A stretch of 64,000 nucleotides of DNA from contig CAZTCB010000002.1 in NCBI GenBank assembly GCA_964612455.1, positions 1 to 64,000 of the forward strand, written 5' to 3'. Source of the DNA: SFEB01 sp964612455 (GTDB taxonomy: Bacteria; Bacillota; Clostridia; Christensenellales; CAG-314). Positions 34,960-43,093 of the stretch are shown here, one piece after another (the first letter of the stretch is position 1; every line of letters starts with the position of its first letter). The position numbers and the translations under genes were made by a program. The notes under the pieces were generated by a model. The model was not told the DNA's origin and searched no databases. It worked only from the letters and a program-made list of their open reading frames with translations.

Positions 34960-35286
34960 ATGGCAGGTTTCAAAGGATACGGCGGCGGCAATATGCAGGC
35001 TATGCTCCGTCAGGCACAACAAATGCAACAAAAACTCAAAGAGGCGCAAGAAGAACTCGAAGAGTTGCAACTCGAAGGTAGCGCAGGCAGCGGGCTGGTC
35101 AAAGTGGTGGTCAACGGCAAAAAAATCGTTTCGTCCGTCACAATCGATCCCAAAGCAGTCGATCCCGACGACGTAGAGATGCTCGAGGACCTCGTGACGG
35201 CGGCTCTCAACGACGCATACGACAAAGCGGACGAAGAGTACGAAAGGCTCATGGGACCGTTTCAGGCACTTGGAGGCATGTTGTAA
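34960..35286 (+). CDS. YbaB/EbfC nucleoid-associated protein
   Basis: 108 residues; MLRQAQQMQQKLKEAQEELEELQ is the first helix of the dimer, followed by the beta hairpin VKVVVNGKKIVSSVTIDP. The family binds DNA as tweezers-like dimers and is normally found between dnaX and recR, as here. Strong AAGGAG before the ATG. Confidence 0.93.
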   Translation: MAGFKGYGGGNMQAMLRQAQQMQQKLKEAQEELEELQLEGSAGSGLVKVVVNGKKIVSSVTIDPKAVDPDDVEMLEDLVTAALNDAYDKADEEYERLMGPFQALGGML

Positions 35287-35883
35287 TTGAGAGAGTTTAT
35301 AGATCCGATCGCCCGTCTCGTCAATCAATTCAGTAAATTGCCGGGAGTAGGACAAAAAACAGCTCAACGTTACGCCTACAGGATTCTCGATATGTCGTCC
35401 GCGCAGGTCAGAGAGTTTGCAGACGTCCTCGTCGCCACCAAAGAAACCGTACGTTTTTGCTCGGTTTGCGGCAACTTTACCGAAAGCGAGAGATGTCGGA
35501 TTTGCGACGACGCGTCGCGCGACCACTCCGTCGTTTGCGTGGTCAGGGACGCGAAAGATATTTTGGCGATAGAAAAGATAAACGAGTACAAGGGCGTTTA
35601 TCATGTCCTCGGCGGACTCTTAAACCCGATAGAAAACGTCGGACCAAACGACTTGCATATCAAATCGTTGATGACTCGTCTCGACGGCTCGGTAAAAGAA
35701 GTGATAGTCGCAACCAACCCGACGGTAGAAGGAGAAGCAACGGCAATGTACCTTGCCCGACTTATCAAACCTCTCGGCGTCAAAGTGACGCGTCCCGCGC
35801 AGGGGGTTTCCGCAGGCAGCGAGTTGGAGTATACCGACAACGCCACTCTGACTCAGGCATTGGAAAACCGAAGAGAAATCTGA
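35287..35883 (+). CDS. recR: recombination protein RecR
   Basis: 198 residues: helix-hairpin-helix KLPGVGQKTAQRYA, a C4 zinc finger CSVCGNFTESERCRIC, and a Toprim domain VCVVRDAKDILAIEK... with ATNPTVEGEATAMYLARL. Works with RecF/RecO in gap repair. I take the TTG that immediately follows the ybaB stop as start; GGAGG lies 10 nt before it, within the ybaB end, and the family begins at this point. Last gene of the mrnC operon. Confidence 0.93.
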   Translation: MREFIDPIARLVNQFSKLPGVGQKTAQRYAYRILDMSSAQVREFADVLVATKETVRFCSVCGNFTESERCRICDDASRDHSVVCVVRDAKDILAIEKINEYKGVYHVLGGLLNPIENVGPNDLHIKSLMTRLDGSVKEVIVATNPTVEGEATAMYLARLIKPLGVKVTRPAQGVSAGSELEYTDNATLTQALENRREI

Positions 35884-35918
35884 CCGTTTTTTTAATGCAG
35901 TTAAAAATCTTTATACAC

Positions 35919-35977
35919 TTATAATCAACTAAGAGATGGTTTTTTTTGATTATAATGTCATCGATGAAACATCGATG
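35919..35977. promoter_or_regulatory. inverted repeats at the left edge of the AT-rich island
   Basis: TTATAATCAA (35919-35928) and its exact complement (35946-35955) flank 17 nt. Two palindromes CATCGATG (35959-35966 and 35970-35977), 3 nt apart, follow directly. They lie between recR and the protease gene and could be an operator or the left border of the island. Confidence 0.35.
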
Positions 35978-36038
35978 GAAAATAAATCGTTTTAATAGTT
36001 TCATTTCAATAATATTTTGCAGATAGGGAGAAATTTTG

Positions 36039-36728
36039 GTGTTAAAAACATATGAAAAACACAAAGCAAATATATGCTTTTTAGTTGGTCTAATGTTCTT
36101 ATGTATCACTGTTTTTTTTAGCTGTTTTTTTACTGACTCGGGTATTGATAAGTTATATTCCGAAACGATGAAAAAAACAGTAGAAATTCGATGTTACAAC
36201 ACCGAAAACAACATAAACTATGCAACGGGTTGTGTTATTTCGGAAGATGGAGAAATATTGACAAATAAACATGTTATAATGACTAAAGACGATATCTTTC
36301 AATATGTTGAGGTAAGATTTTATACTGATGATGAATTTATCCGCTCAGAGGTTATTAAGGTATCAGAAACAGAAGATTTGGCTTTAATAAAAGTAAATCA
36401 AAAAACAAAAGATGCTTTTGCTATAGGTAAAAGCGTAAAAGGAGGTGAAAGAGTATTTACTATAGGAAATCCTAATGGTTTTGGGTTGTCTTTTACTGAA
36501 GGAATAGTATCTTCGCCGTTGAGATATGTCAAATATGAAGGAAAAGAAATAAAAACAACACAAACTTCGCTCATTATCAATGCAGGGAATAGTGGGGGAC
36601 CGTTGTTTAATACAAGTGGAGAACTTATTGGCTTGGTTACATTTAGAATACGTAATAATTCGGGAGACATAATTCAGGGTGTTTCGTTTGCGCTGCATTA
36701 TTCTGTGCTTCAACAATTTTTACAATAA
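36039..36728 (+). CDS. membrane-anchored trypsin-like serine protease (S1C)
   Basis: About 229 residues: an N-terminal hydrophobic anchor (CFLVGLMFLCITVFFSCFF), then a chymotrypsin-fold protease with His in GEILTNKHVIM, Asp in TEDLALIKV and Ser in NAGNSGGPLF. It resembles the catalytic domain of HtrA/DegP but has no PDZ domain. GTG at 36039 is 8 nt after GGGAG and is preferred to the adjoining TTG. The gene is distinctly more AT-rich than recR before it, a sign of transfer, and it precedes a putative toxin/immunity pair. Confidence 0.82.
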   Translation: MLKTYEKHKANICFLVGLMFLCITVFFSCFFTDSGIDKLYSETMKKTVEIRCYNTENNINYATGCVISEDGEILTNKHVIMTKDDIFQYVEVRFYTDDEFIRSEVIKVSETEDLALIKVNQKTKDAFAIGKSVKGGERVFTIGNPNGFGLSFTEGIVSSPLRYVKYEGKEIKTTQTSLIINAGNSGGPLFNTSGELIGLVTFRIRNNSGDIIQGVSFALHYSVLQQFLQ

Positions 36729-36795
36729 ATTGATTTTTTTTGAGTTGTGCGAATGGAAATAGAAAGATAAAAACTAAGTCAAGTAGGGAGAATAT

Positions 36796-37911
36796 ATGAA
36801 AAATTGTAAAATCAAAATCGAATGTATTTCGGTTATTTTATCCGCAGTTTTATTAATAGGATTTTTGTTGCCTTCATTCCAATTGAGTAATATTTTTGAC
36901 TTGGGTGTAAGTGAAAATGTAAGGACGATAACTGCAAATGAGATTTTTAATGTATCCATAGAAGATGAAATTGAACTTTTTTTAAATCAATTTGACGATT
37001 ACGAATGTATAGTAGATGAAGATTTAGAACAAGTATTGGTGCGAGAAACGAAGTGTTTGGATGGTGCTGTAACAGTTTACGAAACTTATATTAATTATAT
37101 GGCCAATGAGTTGAGGGCATTTACTGTAATACTTAGGTCATACAATGAGGAGGGCATGTTAGAAACGGAGGATTGTTACGCAGTTCAATTGTATTACGAG
37201 ACGGAAGAGGATGAGTATTATATAGTTTTTGGAAATGAGATGATTTCCATAAGCGAGCTTGTCGGAACAGATGTTTTAGAAAATTGTATTGCGATAGCGG
37301 ATGATATTGCCGTGTCCGTTGCGTTATTAGCTGTCACGGCGGTGATAGTCTGTCATCCTTACATAAAGACGATAGTTACGACGGTGGTGACTACTGTAGT
37401 TAGTTGGGTTAAGTCGCTTTGGCGTTGGCTCAATGGTGTATTTATTACCAAAAAGGTAACAACTACGACTGTCGAGCCGGTTGTATATTATCGTACAAAT
37501 ATTTTTTCTCGAGATTTTGAATTAGAAAGAGTTGAAGCAACGGATGTTGCGTGTGAGGTATCGCGTGATGCGGGTGGGTATTATTTGGCTGTTGTGGTTG
37601 GCTCAATTGTATATATTTCGATTGAAACTATAACGGAGAGCGAAGCGGTTGCTGTGCTTGCTTCAAATATTGACGTAAGAATAGAAGAAACAGATTTTCA
37701 ATTAAATACATATACAGCAGGAGAAATGGATGCTGAGAGTATAGCCTTGCAAGCGGCAAATTATAACGGACTTTTGGAAATTACGAGACATACTTATCAT
37801 AATCGAGGAGGAACGAAGAAGGGTATCTATTTTGAGCATTATCATCCCGGACCTTCTTATATGCATGGATTGCCGCACAGCTTTTTTGGTGTTCCGATGA
37901 TAGTGGTATAG
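36796..37911 (+). CDS. putative secreted toxin with C-terminal His-rich domain
   Basis: 371 residues. An N-terminal signal or anchor (SVILSAVLLIGFLLPSF) is followed by an acidic domain to about 165, a hydrophobic central segment (about 172-215, including VSVALLAVTAVIVCHPYIKT), a Thr-rich linker, and a C-terminal domain. The last 40 residues hold RHTYHNRGGTKKG and YFEHYHPGPSYMHG, a compact set of His residues that looks catalytic or metal-binding. The architecture (export signal, helical translocation-like segment, small C-terminal enzymatic module) and the short gene after it suggest a polymorphic-toxin type effector. This is inference; I do not recognise a named family with certainty. Confidence 0.45.
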   Translation: MKNCKIKIECISVILSAVLLIGFLLPSFQLSNIFDLGVSENVRTITANEIFNVSIEDEIELFLNQFDDYECIVDEDLEQVLVRETKCLDGAVTVYETYINYMANELRAFTVILRSYNEEGMLETEDCYAVQLYYETEEDEYYIVFGNEMISISELVGTDVLENCIAIADDIAVSVALLAVTAVIVCHPYIKTIVTTVVTTVVSWVKSLWRWLNGVFITKKVTTTTVEPVVYYRTNIFSRDFELERVEATDVACEVSRDAGGYYLAVVVGSIVYISIETITESEAVAVLASNIDVRIEETDFQLNTYTAGEMDAESIALQAANYNGLLEITRHTYHNRGGTKKGIYFEHYHPGPSYMHGLPHSFFGVPMIVV

Positions 37912-37922
37912 CGGGTACGGGT

Positions 37923-38459
37923 ATGAAAAAGGACATGAATGAGTTATATCGTCGGTTTGTTGACGAGATTGATATGTGGCAGCGGAAAATAGATAGATAC
38001 AATCAAAAAAATCATTTGCCGCTTGTGGGAGCAAATAGTAGAACGATTGAGCAAGAAGAAAACATAATTATCAACAAATATGGAGGAAAAAAGTTAAATA
38101 CAGAGTACTTTTACGAGCATTTAACCGATTTTTTCGGCGACAAAGAGTGCGTAGAGTATTATCAACGGGTATCCCCGTGTAAAATAATTTTTGCAAAAAC
38201 GGAGGAAATTATACCTGATGATTATTTTTATTCTTTCTATCTGATTCCGATTGATAGAGCACAAAAAAAAGACGTAAATTATGGTAGAGAGGTAGTTGTT
38301 TATATAACATCAAGAGACGGAATAAATGTTTACGTAAGTGGATTTATGAATGAGTACATACTGTCTTCAAGAGAGAATATAAATGAGTTTCATTCGGCGA
38401 TGTCTTATTACGCAGGAGGAATCGCTGTTTATTATCGGGAAATAGAAGACAAAATATAA
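37923..38459 (+). CDS. putative cytoplasmic immunity protein
   Basis: 178 residues without signal peptide or membrane segment, rich in Tyr and acidic residues. It starts 11 nt after the putative toxin stop. Size, solubility and position suit an immunity protein, but no family motif is recognised. AT-rich codon use matches the two preceding genes, so the three likely moved together. Confidence 0.4.
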   Translation: MKKDMNELYRRFVDEIDMWQRKIDRYNQKNHLPLVGANSRTIEQEENIIINKYGGKKLNTEYFYEHLTDFFGDKECVEYYQRVSPCKIIFAKTEEIIPDDYFYSFYLIPIDRAQKKDVNYGREVVVYITSRDGINVYVSGFMNEYILSSRENINEFHSAMSYYAGGIAVYYREIEDKI

Positions 38460-38603
38460 TATTAATATTCGAAATCAAATTGAGGAATATAGATCGACGA
38501 GTATTATTTCATATGTGATTGCTTTACCTCGTAAACGAGTGGTACCGATGACGTACGAGATAAAATCATGGCGATATGAATATGTAAAAATAATGTAAAA
38601 GAC

Positions 38604-38632
38604 TTGACATCTCAAAGACTTTATTTTAAAAT
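38604..38632 (+). promoter_or_regulatory. sigma-A promoter of module 1
   Basis: Perfect TTGACA, 17 bp, TAAAAT, about 70 nt before the first gene of module 1. Confidence 0.75.
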
Positions 38633-38700
38633 GAATAAAAGTGGGTTTCGTTCAGGTGGCTCATCGATACGAAAACCATGAAAATTTTAGGAGGTTTTTT

Positions 38701-39813
38701 ATGAAAAGAACAAAATTGCATGTTTTTACTGCAGTAGCGTTGACCGCGCTTGTTTTATTGTCGGTTGTGTTTTATTGCGATTGCGTGCAGCCTGAAAAAG
38801 TATCTGCAATAGATAGCGATACTTTTTCGAGTATGACAGAGATTCATTACTATAGTGATTCTGCACCGCGGGTGTCTCCGGCGACCTTTTCGGCAAATTT
38901 TACAACGCCGATACAATATCACTATCTGTTTGACCTTACCGAACAGGATCTTGACGATATGCTTTTAAACGGTGATTTTTCATTCGGTAGCGAGTACACT
39001 CTCATTATTTTTGAGATAAGGCGCGATATTATTGATGGTAGTGTTTTGGAAAACGTCTTTAGTGAGTTTAAGGCGCATGGTTGCTATATCATTTTTAATA
39101 GTGCGTATTTTTCGTACGAATACTCTAATACCGATTTTACCAATTACGTAGACGAATTTTTGCTGTGTTCGTTTGATTTTTTCTACTTATTCGTAAAGCA
39201 GACCGTATTTGATATTTTGAATGTTCAATCGGGTATAGATAATTCATGCATATTGTTGGACGGTAGATGGTTTTCGGACGTGGGTGACTTTAGTGCAGAT
39301 ATGGAGACAATGTGCGACTCTTCTCCGTTTTTAAAAATATTAATGCGGCAACTTTGCATACAGTTAGGTATGTCGTACGATAGGGATTATGACGTGATCG
39401 TGCAGGAGTTACGGAGTAGAAATGTACATCTATTGGTAAATATAGGTAACTATATGTATGTTGATTTACTGCACGATACGGATCAAGTGAGTCCGATTAT
39501 TGTGAGTGACGGTATATATATTAATGTACATGAACGTAACGACTTACGTTATTATTTTTCTGGATATACATTGTACGCCATGGGACAATGGAGTTTAGAA
39601 AGCGAGTTTTATCATTTACTCTTAAGTATTCAAGAAACGTCTGGTGATGATGTAGAGGTTTACGTTTTTGAGGTTGATCCGATAGTATACGGTCACGGAC
39701 TGAGGATACATAGTGATACGGATTTAGTTACTTCTTACGGCGGTTATTATAGTCCTGTTGAGTATGAAATAGACATACTCCTTGATGAATTGATTGCCGG
39801 TGGATTAAGATAA
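38701..39813 (+). CDS. secreted protein of the module family, copy 1
   Basis: 370 residues with a hydrophobic export signal (FTAVALTALVLLSVVFYCDC). It shares co-linear segments with the genes at 43094 and 49685: a GC-x-x-IF segment after an alpha/beta stretch (LIIFEIRRD..., GCYIIFN), an SCILLDGRWF segment, LLVNIGNYMYVDL, and near the end VFEVDPIVYGHGL. The alternating beta-alpha pattern hints at a Rossmann-like fold, but I recognise no catalytic motif and give no function. AGGAGG lies 7 nt upstream. The LRR lipoprotein gene follows 21 nt later. Confidence 0.6.
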   Translation: MKRTKLHVFTAVALTALVLLSVVFYCDCVQPEKVSAIDSDTFSSMTEIHYYSDSAPRVSPATFSANFTTPIQYHYLFDLTEQDLDDMLLNGDFSFGSEYTLIIFEIRRDIIDGSVLENVFSEFKAHGCYIIFNSAYFSYEYSNTDFTNYVDEFLLCSFDFFYLFVKQTVFDILNVQSGIDNSCILLDGRWFSDVGDFSADMETMCDSSPFLKILMRQLCIQLGMSYDRDYDVIVQELRSRNVHLLVNIGNYMYVDLLHDTDQVSPIIVSDGIYINVHERNDLRYYFSGYTLYAMGQWSLESEFYHLLLSIQETSGDDVEVYVFEVDPIVYGHGLRIHSDTDLVTSYGGYYSPVEYEIDILLDELIAGGLR

Positions 39814-39834
39814 AAAGAGATTAGGAGGTTTTTT

Positions 39835-41277
39835 ATGAATAGGATTAAAATAACACGATACGTTGTTCTATTATTACTCGTTTGTTGTCTTTGTCTTGTT
39901 TTGGGTGCTTGTACACCAAACACGCCGGAGCCGACGCCGGAGCCTACACCGACGCCGAGCGAGCCTACTACCGTACAACTCGATGCCCCCGCAAACGTAG
40001 TGTTGGACGAAAATAACAGACTCAACTGGGACGCGGTAGAAAACGCTGATTTTTACACGATAAAAATCGACGATAAACAATACAAGAGCAAAAACCCGTA
40101 TTACAACTTCAGCTCTTACTTGGGTAGGAGTACGACGGTTTATATCAAGGCAACGGGTGACGGCGAGAGTTATACCGATTCCAAATGGACGGTTTTTGAG
40201 TATAAGATTCCGGCACCGTTAAAGTACAAATTGCTGGATGACGGGAGCGGATACGAAGTCAGCGCGTTGGACGAAACCGACCTCAATCCGGAAGGTTATA
40301 GGGGTACGCTCGTTATCCCCGATTATTACGAAGGATTGCCGGTGACGAAAATCGCAGACGAAGCGTTTTTCTCGCAAAAATCCCCCGACGGTAACAAAGT
40401 GACGACTACGATACAGTTTCCCGCACAGCTTAAGGTAATAGGACTACACGCGTTTTCCTATTTTAAAGCGTTGGAGTCTATAGAAATACCTGCTTCCGTA
40501 ACGAAAATAGACTATTGGGCATTTTCAGGTTGTACGGCGTTAAAGACAGTCACGTTAAACGATGGTTTACAGACTATTGAGTCGGGGGCGTTTAAGAATT
40601 GCTCTGCTTTAACCAAAATAGTTATCCCTGATACCGTAACGAGTCTGGGCGGCAGTGTGTTTGACGGTTGTACAAAGTTGTCTAAGATTACTTTGTCGGC
40701 AAATCTGCAGGCAATGGGGAGAGATGTATTTGCTAATACCGCTTGGTATACCAAGCAAGCACTCGGCTATGTTGTCTTGCGCGGGGATCTCTTGTACGGA
40801 TATAAAGGAGACGTCCCTGCGGTTATCGATGACCTCCCCGAAGAGATAAAGTATATAGGCGGCGGCGCGTTTGCGGAGACTGACCTCGAGTCGATTGTGT
40901 TACGCGACGGTATGGTTATTTTTGAAGGTGCTTTTTCAAATTGCAAAAAATTAAAAACCGTTCGTTTACCGTCTGATTTAAAAGTGTTGCCGGAGTTTGC
41001 GTTTAGCTATTGTACGAGTTTAACCGAGTTAATCATTCCGAAAACGGTGACGACGATAGAGACATCCGCACTCCTTGTTTCTGCCAATACAAAAATGTAT
41101 TATTGCGGCACGTTGGAGGATTGGGATAAAATAGCCGTGGCAGACAGCTACTTAAAGTCGTACGTCATGTTTTATTCCGAAACCCAACCTACCGATGCGG
41201 ACAACAAGTATTGGCATTACGATGCCGACGGCAATAAAGCGGTATGGCAAAAGAAAGAGGAGAATACGACGGAATAA
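39835..41277 (+). CDS. BspA-type leucine-rich-repeat lipoprotein, module 1
   Basis: 480 residues: lipoprotein signal with lipobox VLGAC (Cys about 26), a Pro/Glu/Thr linker (PTPEPTPTPSEPT), a fibronectin-III-like domain (about 42-125, LNWDAVENADFYTIKID), then LRR_5 repeats from about 165 to 440 (e.g. FSGCTALKTVTLNDGLQTIE, IPDTVTSLGGSVFDGC). It ends in a YYCGTLEDWDKI segment and a WHYDADGNKAVW tail shared with the other modules. Such proteins are surface adhesins or ligand binders in gut Bacillota. A strong terminator follows. Confidence 0.85.
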   Translation: MNRIKITRYVVLLLLVCCLCLVLGACTPNTPEPTPEPTPTPSEPTTVQLDAPANVVLDENNRLNWDAVENADFYTIKIDDKQYKSKNPYYNFSSYLGRSTTVYIKATGDGESYTDSKWTVFEYKIPAPLKYKLLDDGSGYEVSALDETDLNPEGYRGTLVIPDYYEGLPVTKIADEAFFSQKSPDGNKVTTTIQFPAQLKVIGLHAFSYFKALESIEIPASVTKIDYWAFSGCTALKTVTLNDGLQTIESGAFKNCSALTKIVIPDTVTSLGGSVFDGCTKLSKITLSANLQAMGRDVFANTAWYTKQALGYVVLRGDLLYGYKGDVPAVIDDLPEEIKYIGGGAFAETDLESIVLRDGMVIFEGAFSNCKKLKTVRLPSDLKVLPEFAFSYCTSLTELIIPKTVTTIETSALLVSANTKMYYCGTLEDWDKIAVADSYLKSYVMFYSETQPTDADNKYWHYDADGNKAVWQKKEENTTE

Positions 41278-41312
41278 ACATATTGATAGGATAAAATATT
41301 TTGATAAATCAA

Positions 41313-41353
41313 CACCCCGAAAGCTTTTTTTAAGACTCTCGGGGTGCTTTTTT
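41313..41353 (+). terminator. terminator of module 1
   Basis: CACCCCGA pairs with TCGGGGTG, followed by CTTTTTTT. Confidence 0.8.
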
Positions 41354-41381
41354 GTAGTTTGGTTAAGGTAAAAAACGCATG

Positions 41382-41421
41382 AAAAAAGACTTAAAATCAC
41401 ATCCGATTCTAAGTCTTTTTT
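41382..41421 (-). terminator. terminator of the tRNA-Gly/tRNA-Cys transcript
   Basis: AAAAAAGACTTA and TAAGTCTTTTTT flank 16 nt; on the minus strand it stands 2 nt after the tRNA-Cys CCA end. Confidence 0.7.
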
Positions 41422-41422
41422 C

Positions 41423-41497
41423 TGGAGGCGCCACCCGGAATCGAACCGGGGGATATAGATTTTGCAGACCTTTGCCTTACCGCTTGGCCATGGCGCC
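41423..41497 (-). tRNA. tRNA-Cys (GCA anticodon)
   Basis: Minus strand: acceptor GGCGCCA with TGGCGCC, anticodon loop CTGCAAA, T-arm CCGGTTCGATTCCGG, discriminator T and encoded CCA. Confidence 0.95.
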
Positions 41498-41502
41498 GAA
41501 TG

Positions 41503-41577
41503 TGGAGCGGGAGACGGGATTCGGACCCGCGATATCTGCCTTGGCAAGGCAGCGCTCTACCACTGAGCCACTCCCGC
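41503..41577 (-). tRNA. tRNA-Gly (GCC anticodon)
   Basis: Minus strand: acceptor GCGGGAG with CTCCCGC, D-arm GCTCAGTGGTAGAGC, anticodon loop TTGCCAA, T-arm CGGGTCCGAATCCCG, encoded CCA. It lies 5 nt upstream of tRNA-Cys in the same transcript. Confidence 0.96.
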
Positions 41578-41595
41578 GAAATCTAACGCTCGTAT

Positions 41596-41624
41596 ATCAT
41601 AACAAATATTATAAAAAAAATCAA
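41596..41624 (-). promoter_or_regulatory. promoter of tRNA-Gly/tRNA-Cys
   Basis: On the minus strand TTGATT, 17 bp, TATGAT, ending 19 nt before tRNA-Gly. Confidence 0.6.
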
Positions 41625-41642
41625 GGAATTTAATCCAAATTA

Positions 41643-41671
41643 TTGAAAATTTTTTTTATCTATGATAAACT
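41643..41671 (+). promoter_or_regulatory. sigma-A promoter of degV
   Basis: TTGAAA, 17 bp, TAAACT, 28 nt before the degV start; divergent from the tRNA promoter. Confidence 0.55.
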
Positions 41672-41698
41672 CTACTTGACCATCAAAAAGGAGAGTAT

Positions 41699-42595
41699 AT
41701 GGATAAATTTTTTCTTTCTACGGACAGTACTGCGGATTTATACGCACACGAGGTAGACGAGCTACGTTGCGGCTTTTTACCGCTGACGATAACAATCCAG
41801 CGCGACGGCAATACGGAGTTTTTGGCCGACAACTTTACGACGGAAAAACAATATTACGATTTTTACGACGCGCTTAAAGACAAATCGGTATCCATCACGA
41901 CGTCCAAAAACAACACTGAGATACATCGCGCTTATTTTGAAAAGCTGGCGAAGGAAGGGCATATGGACGTTTTGCACTTTACTATAGGCTACGGACTCGC
42001 CAATACTCTCGACAACGCGGAGGAGGCGGCGCAACTTGTCAAACAGACTTATCCTGACTTTAATCTCAAGGTCGTGGAGAGTTGTACCACTACCGTCGGT
42101 CAGGGTATGCTCGTCCGTATCGCGGCAAAACTCAGAGACGAGGGAAAGACTATCGACGAGGTGTACGCTCATTGTCAAGAGGTCAAACATCGTATTCAGC
42201 ACTTTATCATGGTGGACGACTTGTTTTATCTCAAGCGCGGCGGCAGAGTCAGCGGCGCGGCGGCGGCGGTCGGCACCATTATTCAACTGAAAGTAGTCAT
42301 TACCTTTGATAAAGAAGGCAAACTAAAGGTCATCAAAAAGATTCCCGGGGGGAAACGCAAGTGCGAAAAAGCTATCTTTGACGACGTGGATACCTTTACC
42401 TTTGACCGTGACGATTTTTATCCCATCGTGGTGCACACGGGTAACGCGGAGTTTGCCGAGCAGGTTGCGGACGATATTAACGAAAAATACGGTTTTCGCC
42501 CCGAGATAAGGCTCATGGGACCGACTATCTCCTGCCATATCGGTCCGGGCGGTGTGGCGTTTGCCTTTATTGCGAAAGAGCAAAGACCGTATTGA
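41699..42595 (+). CDS. DegV family fatty-acid-binding protein
   Basis: 298 residues. FLSTDSTADLYAHEV, the ITTSKNNTEIHRAYFEKL segment (Ser/Thr contacts to the fatty-acid carboxylate), and RIQHFIMVDDLFYLKRGGRVSGAAAAVG (split here by the linker) mark the DegV/FakB family, which presents fatty acids to the FakA kinase for phosphorylation. No FakA is nearby. AAAAGGAGAG precedes the ATG; it is monocistronic with its own terminator. Confidence 0.92.
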   Translation: MDKFFLSTDSTADLYAHEVDELRCGFLPLTITIQRDGNTEFLADNFTTEKQYYDFYDALKDKSVSITTSKNNTEIHRAYFEKLAKEGHMDVLHFTIGYGLANTLDNAEEAAQLVKQTYPDFNLKVVESCTTTVGQGMLVRIAAKLRDEGKTIDEVYAHCQEVKHRIQHFIMVDDLFYLKRGGRVSGAAAAVGTIIQLKVVITFDKEGKLKVIKKIPGGKRKCEKAIFDDVDTFTFDRDDFYPIVVHTGNAEFAEQVADDINEKYGFRPEIRLMGPTISCHIGPGGVAFAFIAKEQRPY

Positions 42596-42651
42596 CGATT
42601 TTAATCGATATCGACTGTTGTCGATTGTGGTTAATAAATATGCTAAACGTC

Positions 42652-42683
42652 AGGATTCGGAAAAAACCGAATCCTTTTTTTTA
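42652..42683 (+). terminator. terminator of degV
   Basis: AGGATTCGG pairs with CCGAATCCT around six A; eight T follow. Confidence 0.9.
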
Positions 42684-42868
42684 ATGTAAAAAGTGTTTTC
42701 GTTTCGTATCGTGTTGTTTGTCGACCGGGCTTATTTGGTTTTAACGGGCGACTGAGATTAAATTCAGTTTGAGTACTTTTGTTATTTTTGCCGTTTTTGC
42801 TAAAAAAACACAATATAATTTTTGACAATATTGAGTGAAAAAAACGACATTAAATTTTTAAAAAAGTA

Positions 42869-42897
42869 TTGCATTTTTGTCGTTTTTGATGTATAAT
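42869..42897 (+). promoter_or_regulatory. sigma-A promoter of module 2
   Basis: TTGCAT, 17 bp, perfect TATAAT. It predicts a leader of about 190 nt that contains the LRR remnant described next. Positions 42684-42868 are AT-rich with nothing recognisable. Confidence 0.65.
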
Positions 42898-42936
42898 GAT
42901 AAAAACCGATTGGTTGCTCGATAAATATAGATGTCG

Positions 42937-43002
42937 TCCGCTCCGTTAACCGATGGCAACTACCGATATTACGACGGCGACGGCAAACCTGTCAAATGGT
43001 GA
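42937..43002 (+). pseudogene. remnant of the C-terminus of a module LRR lipoprotein
   Basis: Translated in frame the stretch reads SAPLTDGNYRYYDGDGKPVK followed by W and a stop. This matches the tail of the intact LRR lipoproteins (TPTDNGNYWFYDSNGNPIKW in module 2). A stop codon lies just upstream in the same frame, so only the last 20-odd codons survive. It indicates that a further module copy once ended here and was deleted. Confidence 0.7.
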
Positions 43003-43093
43003 CGTCTCGGTGTCTTTATTGTATCTACGTTTCCCCGTAGTCACGCATATATTGTTGTGATGAAAACAATCAAAAAGGAAAAGGAGATGTATC

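Noticed and set aside
38461..38700. Remnant of another module before module 1
   Set aside because: No frame in this 240-bp gap matches the module proteins; it holds only the promoter and a weak hairpin.
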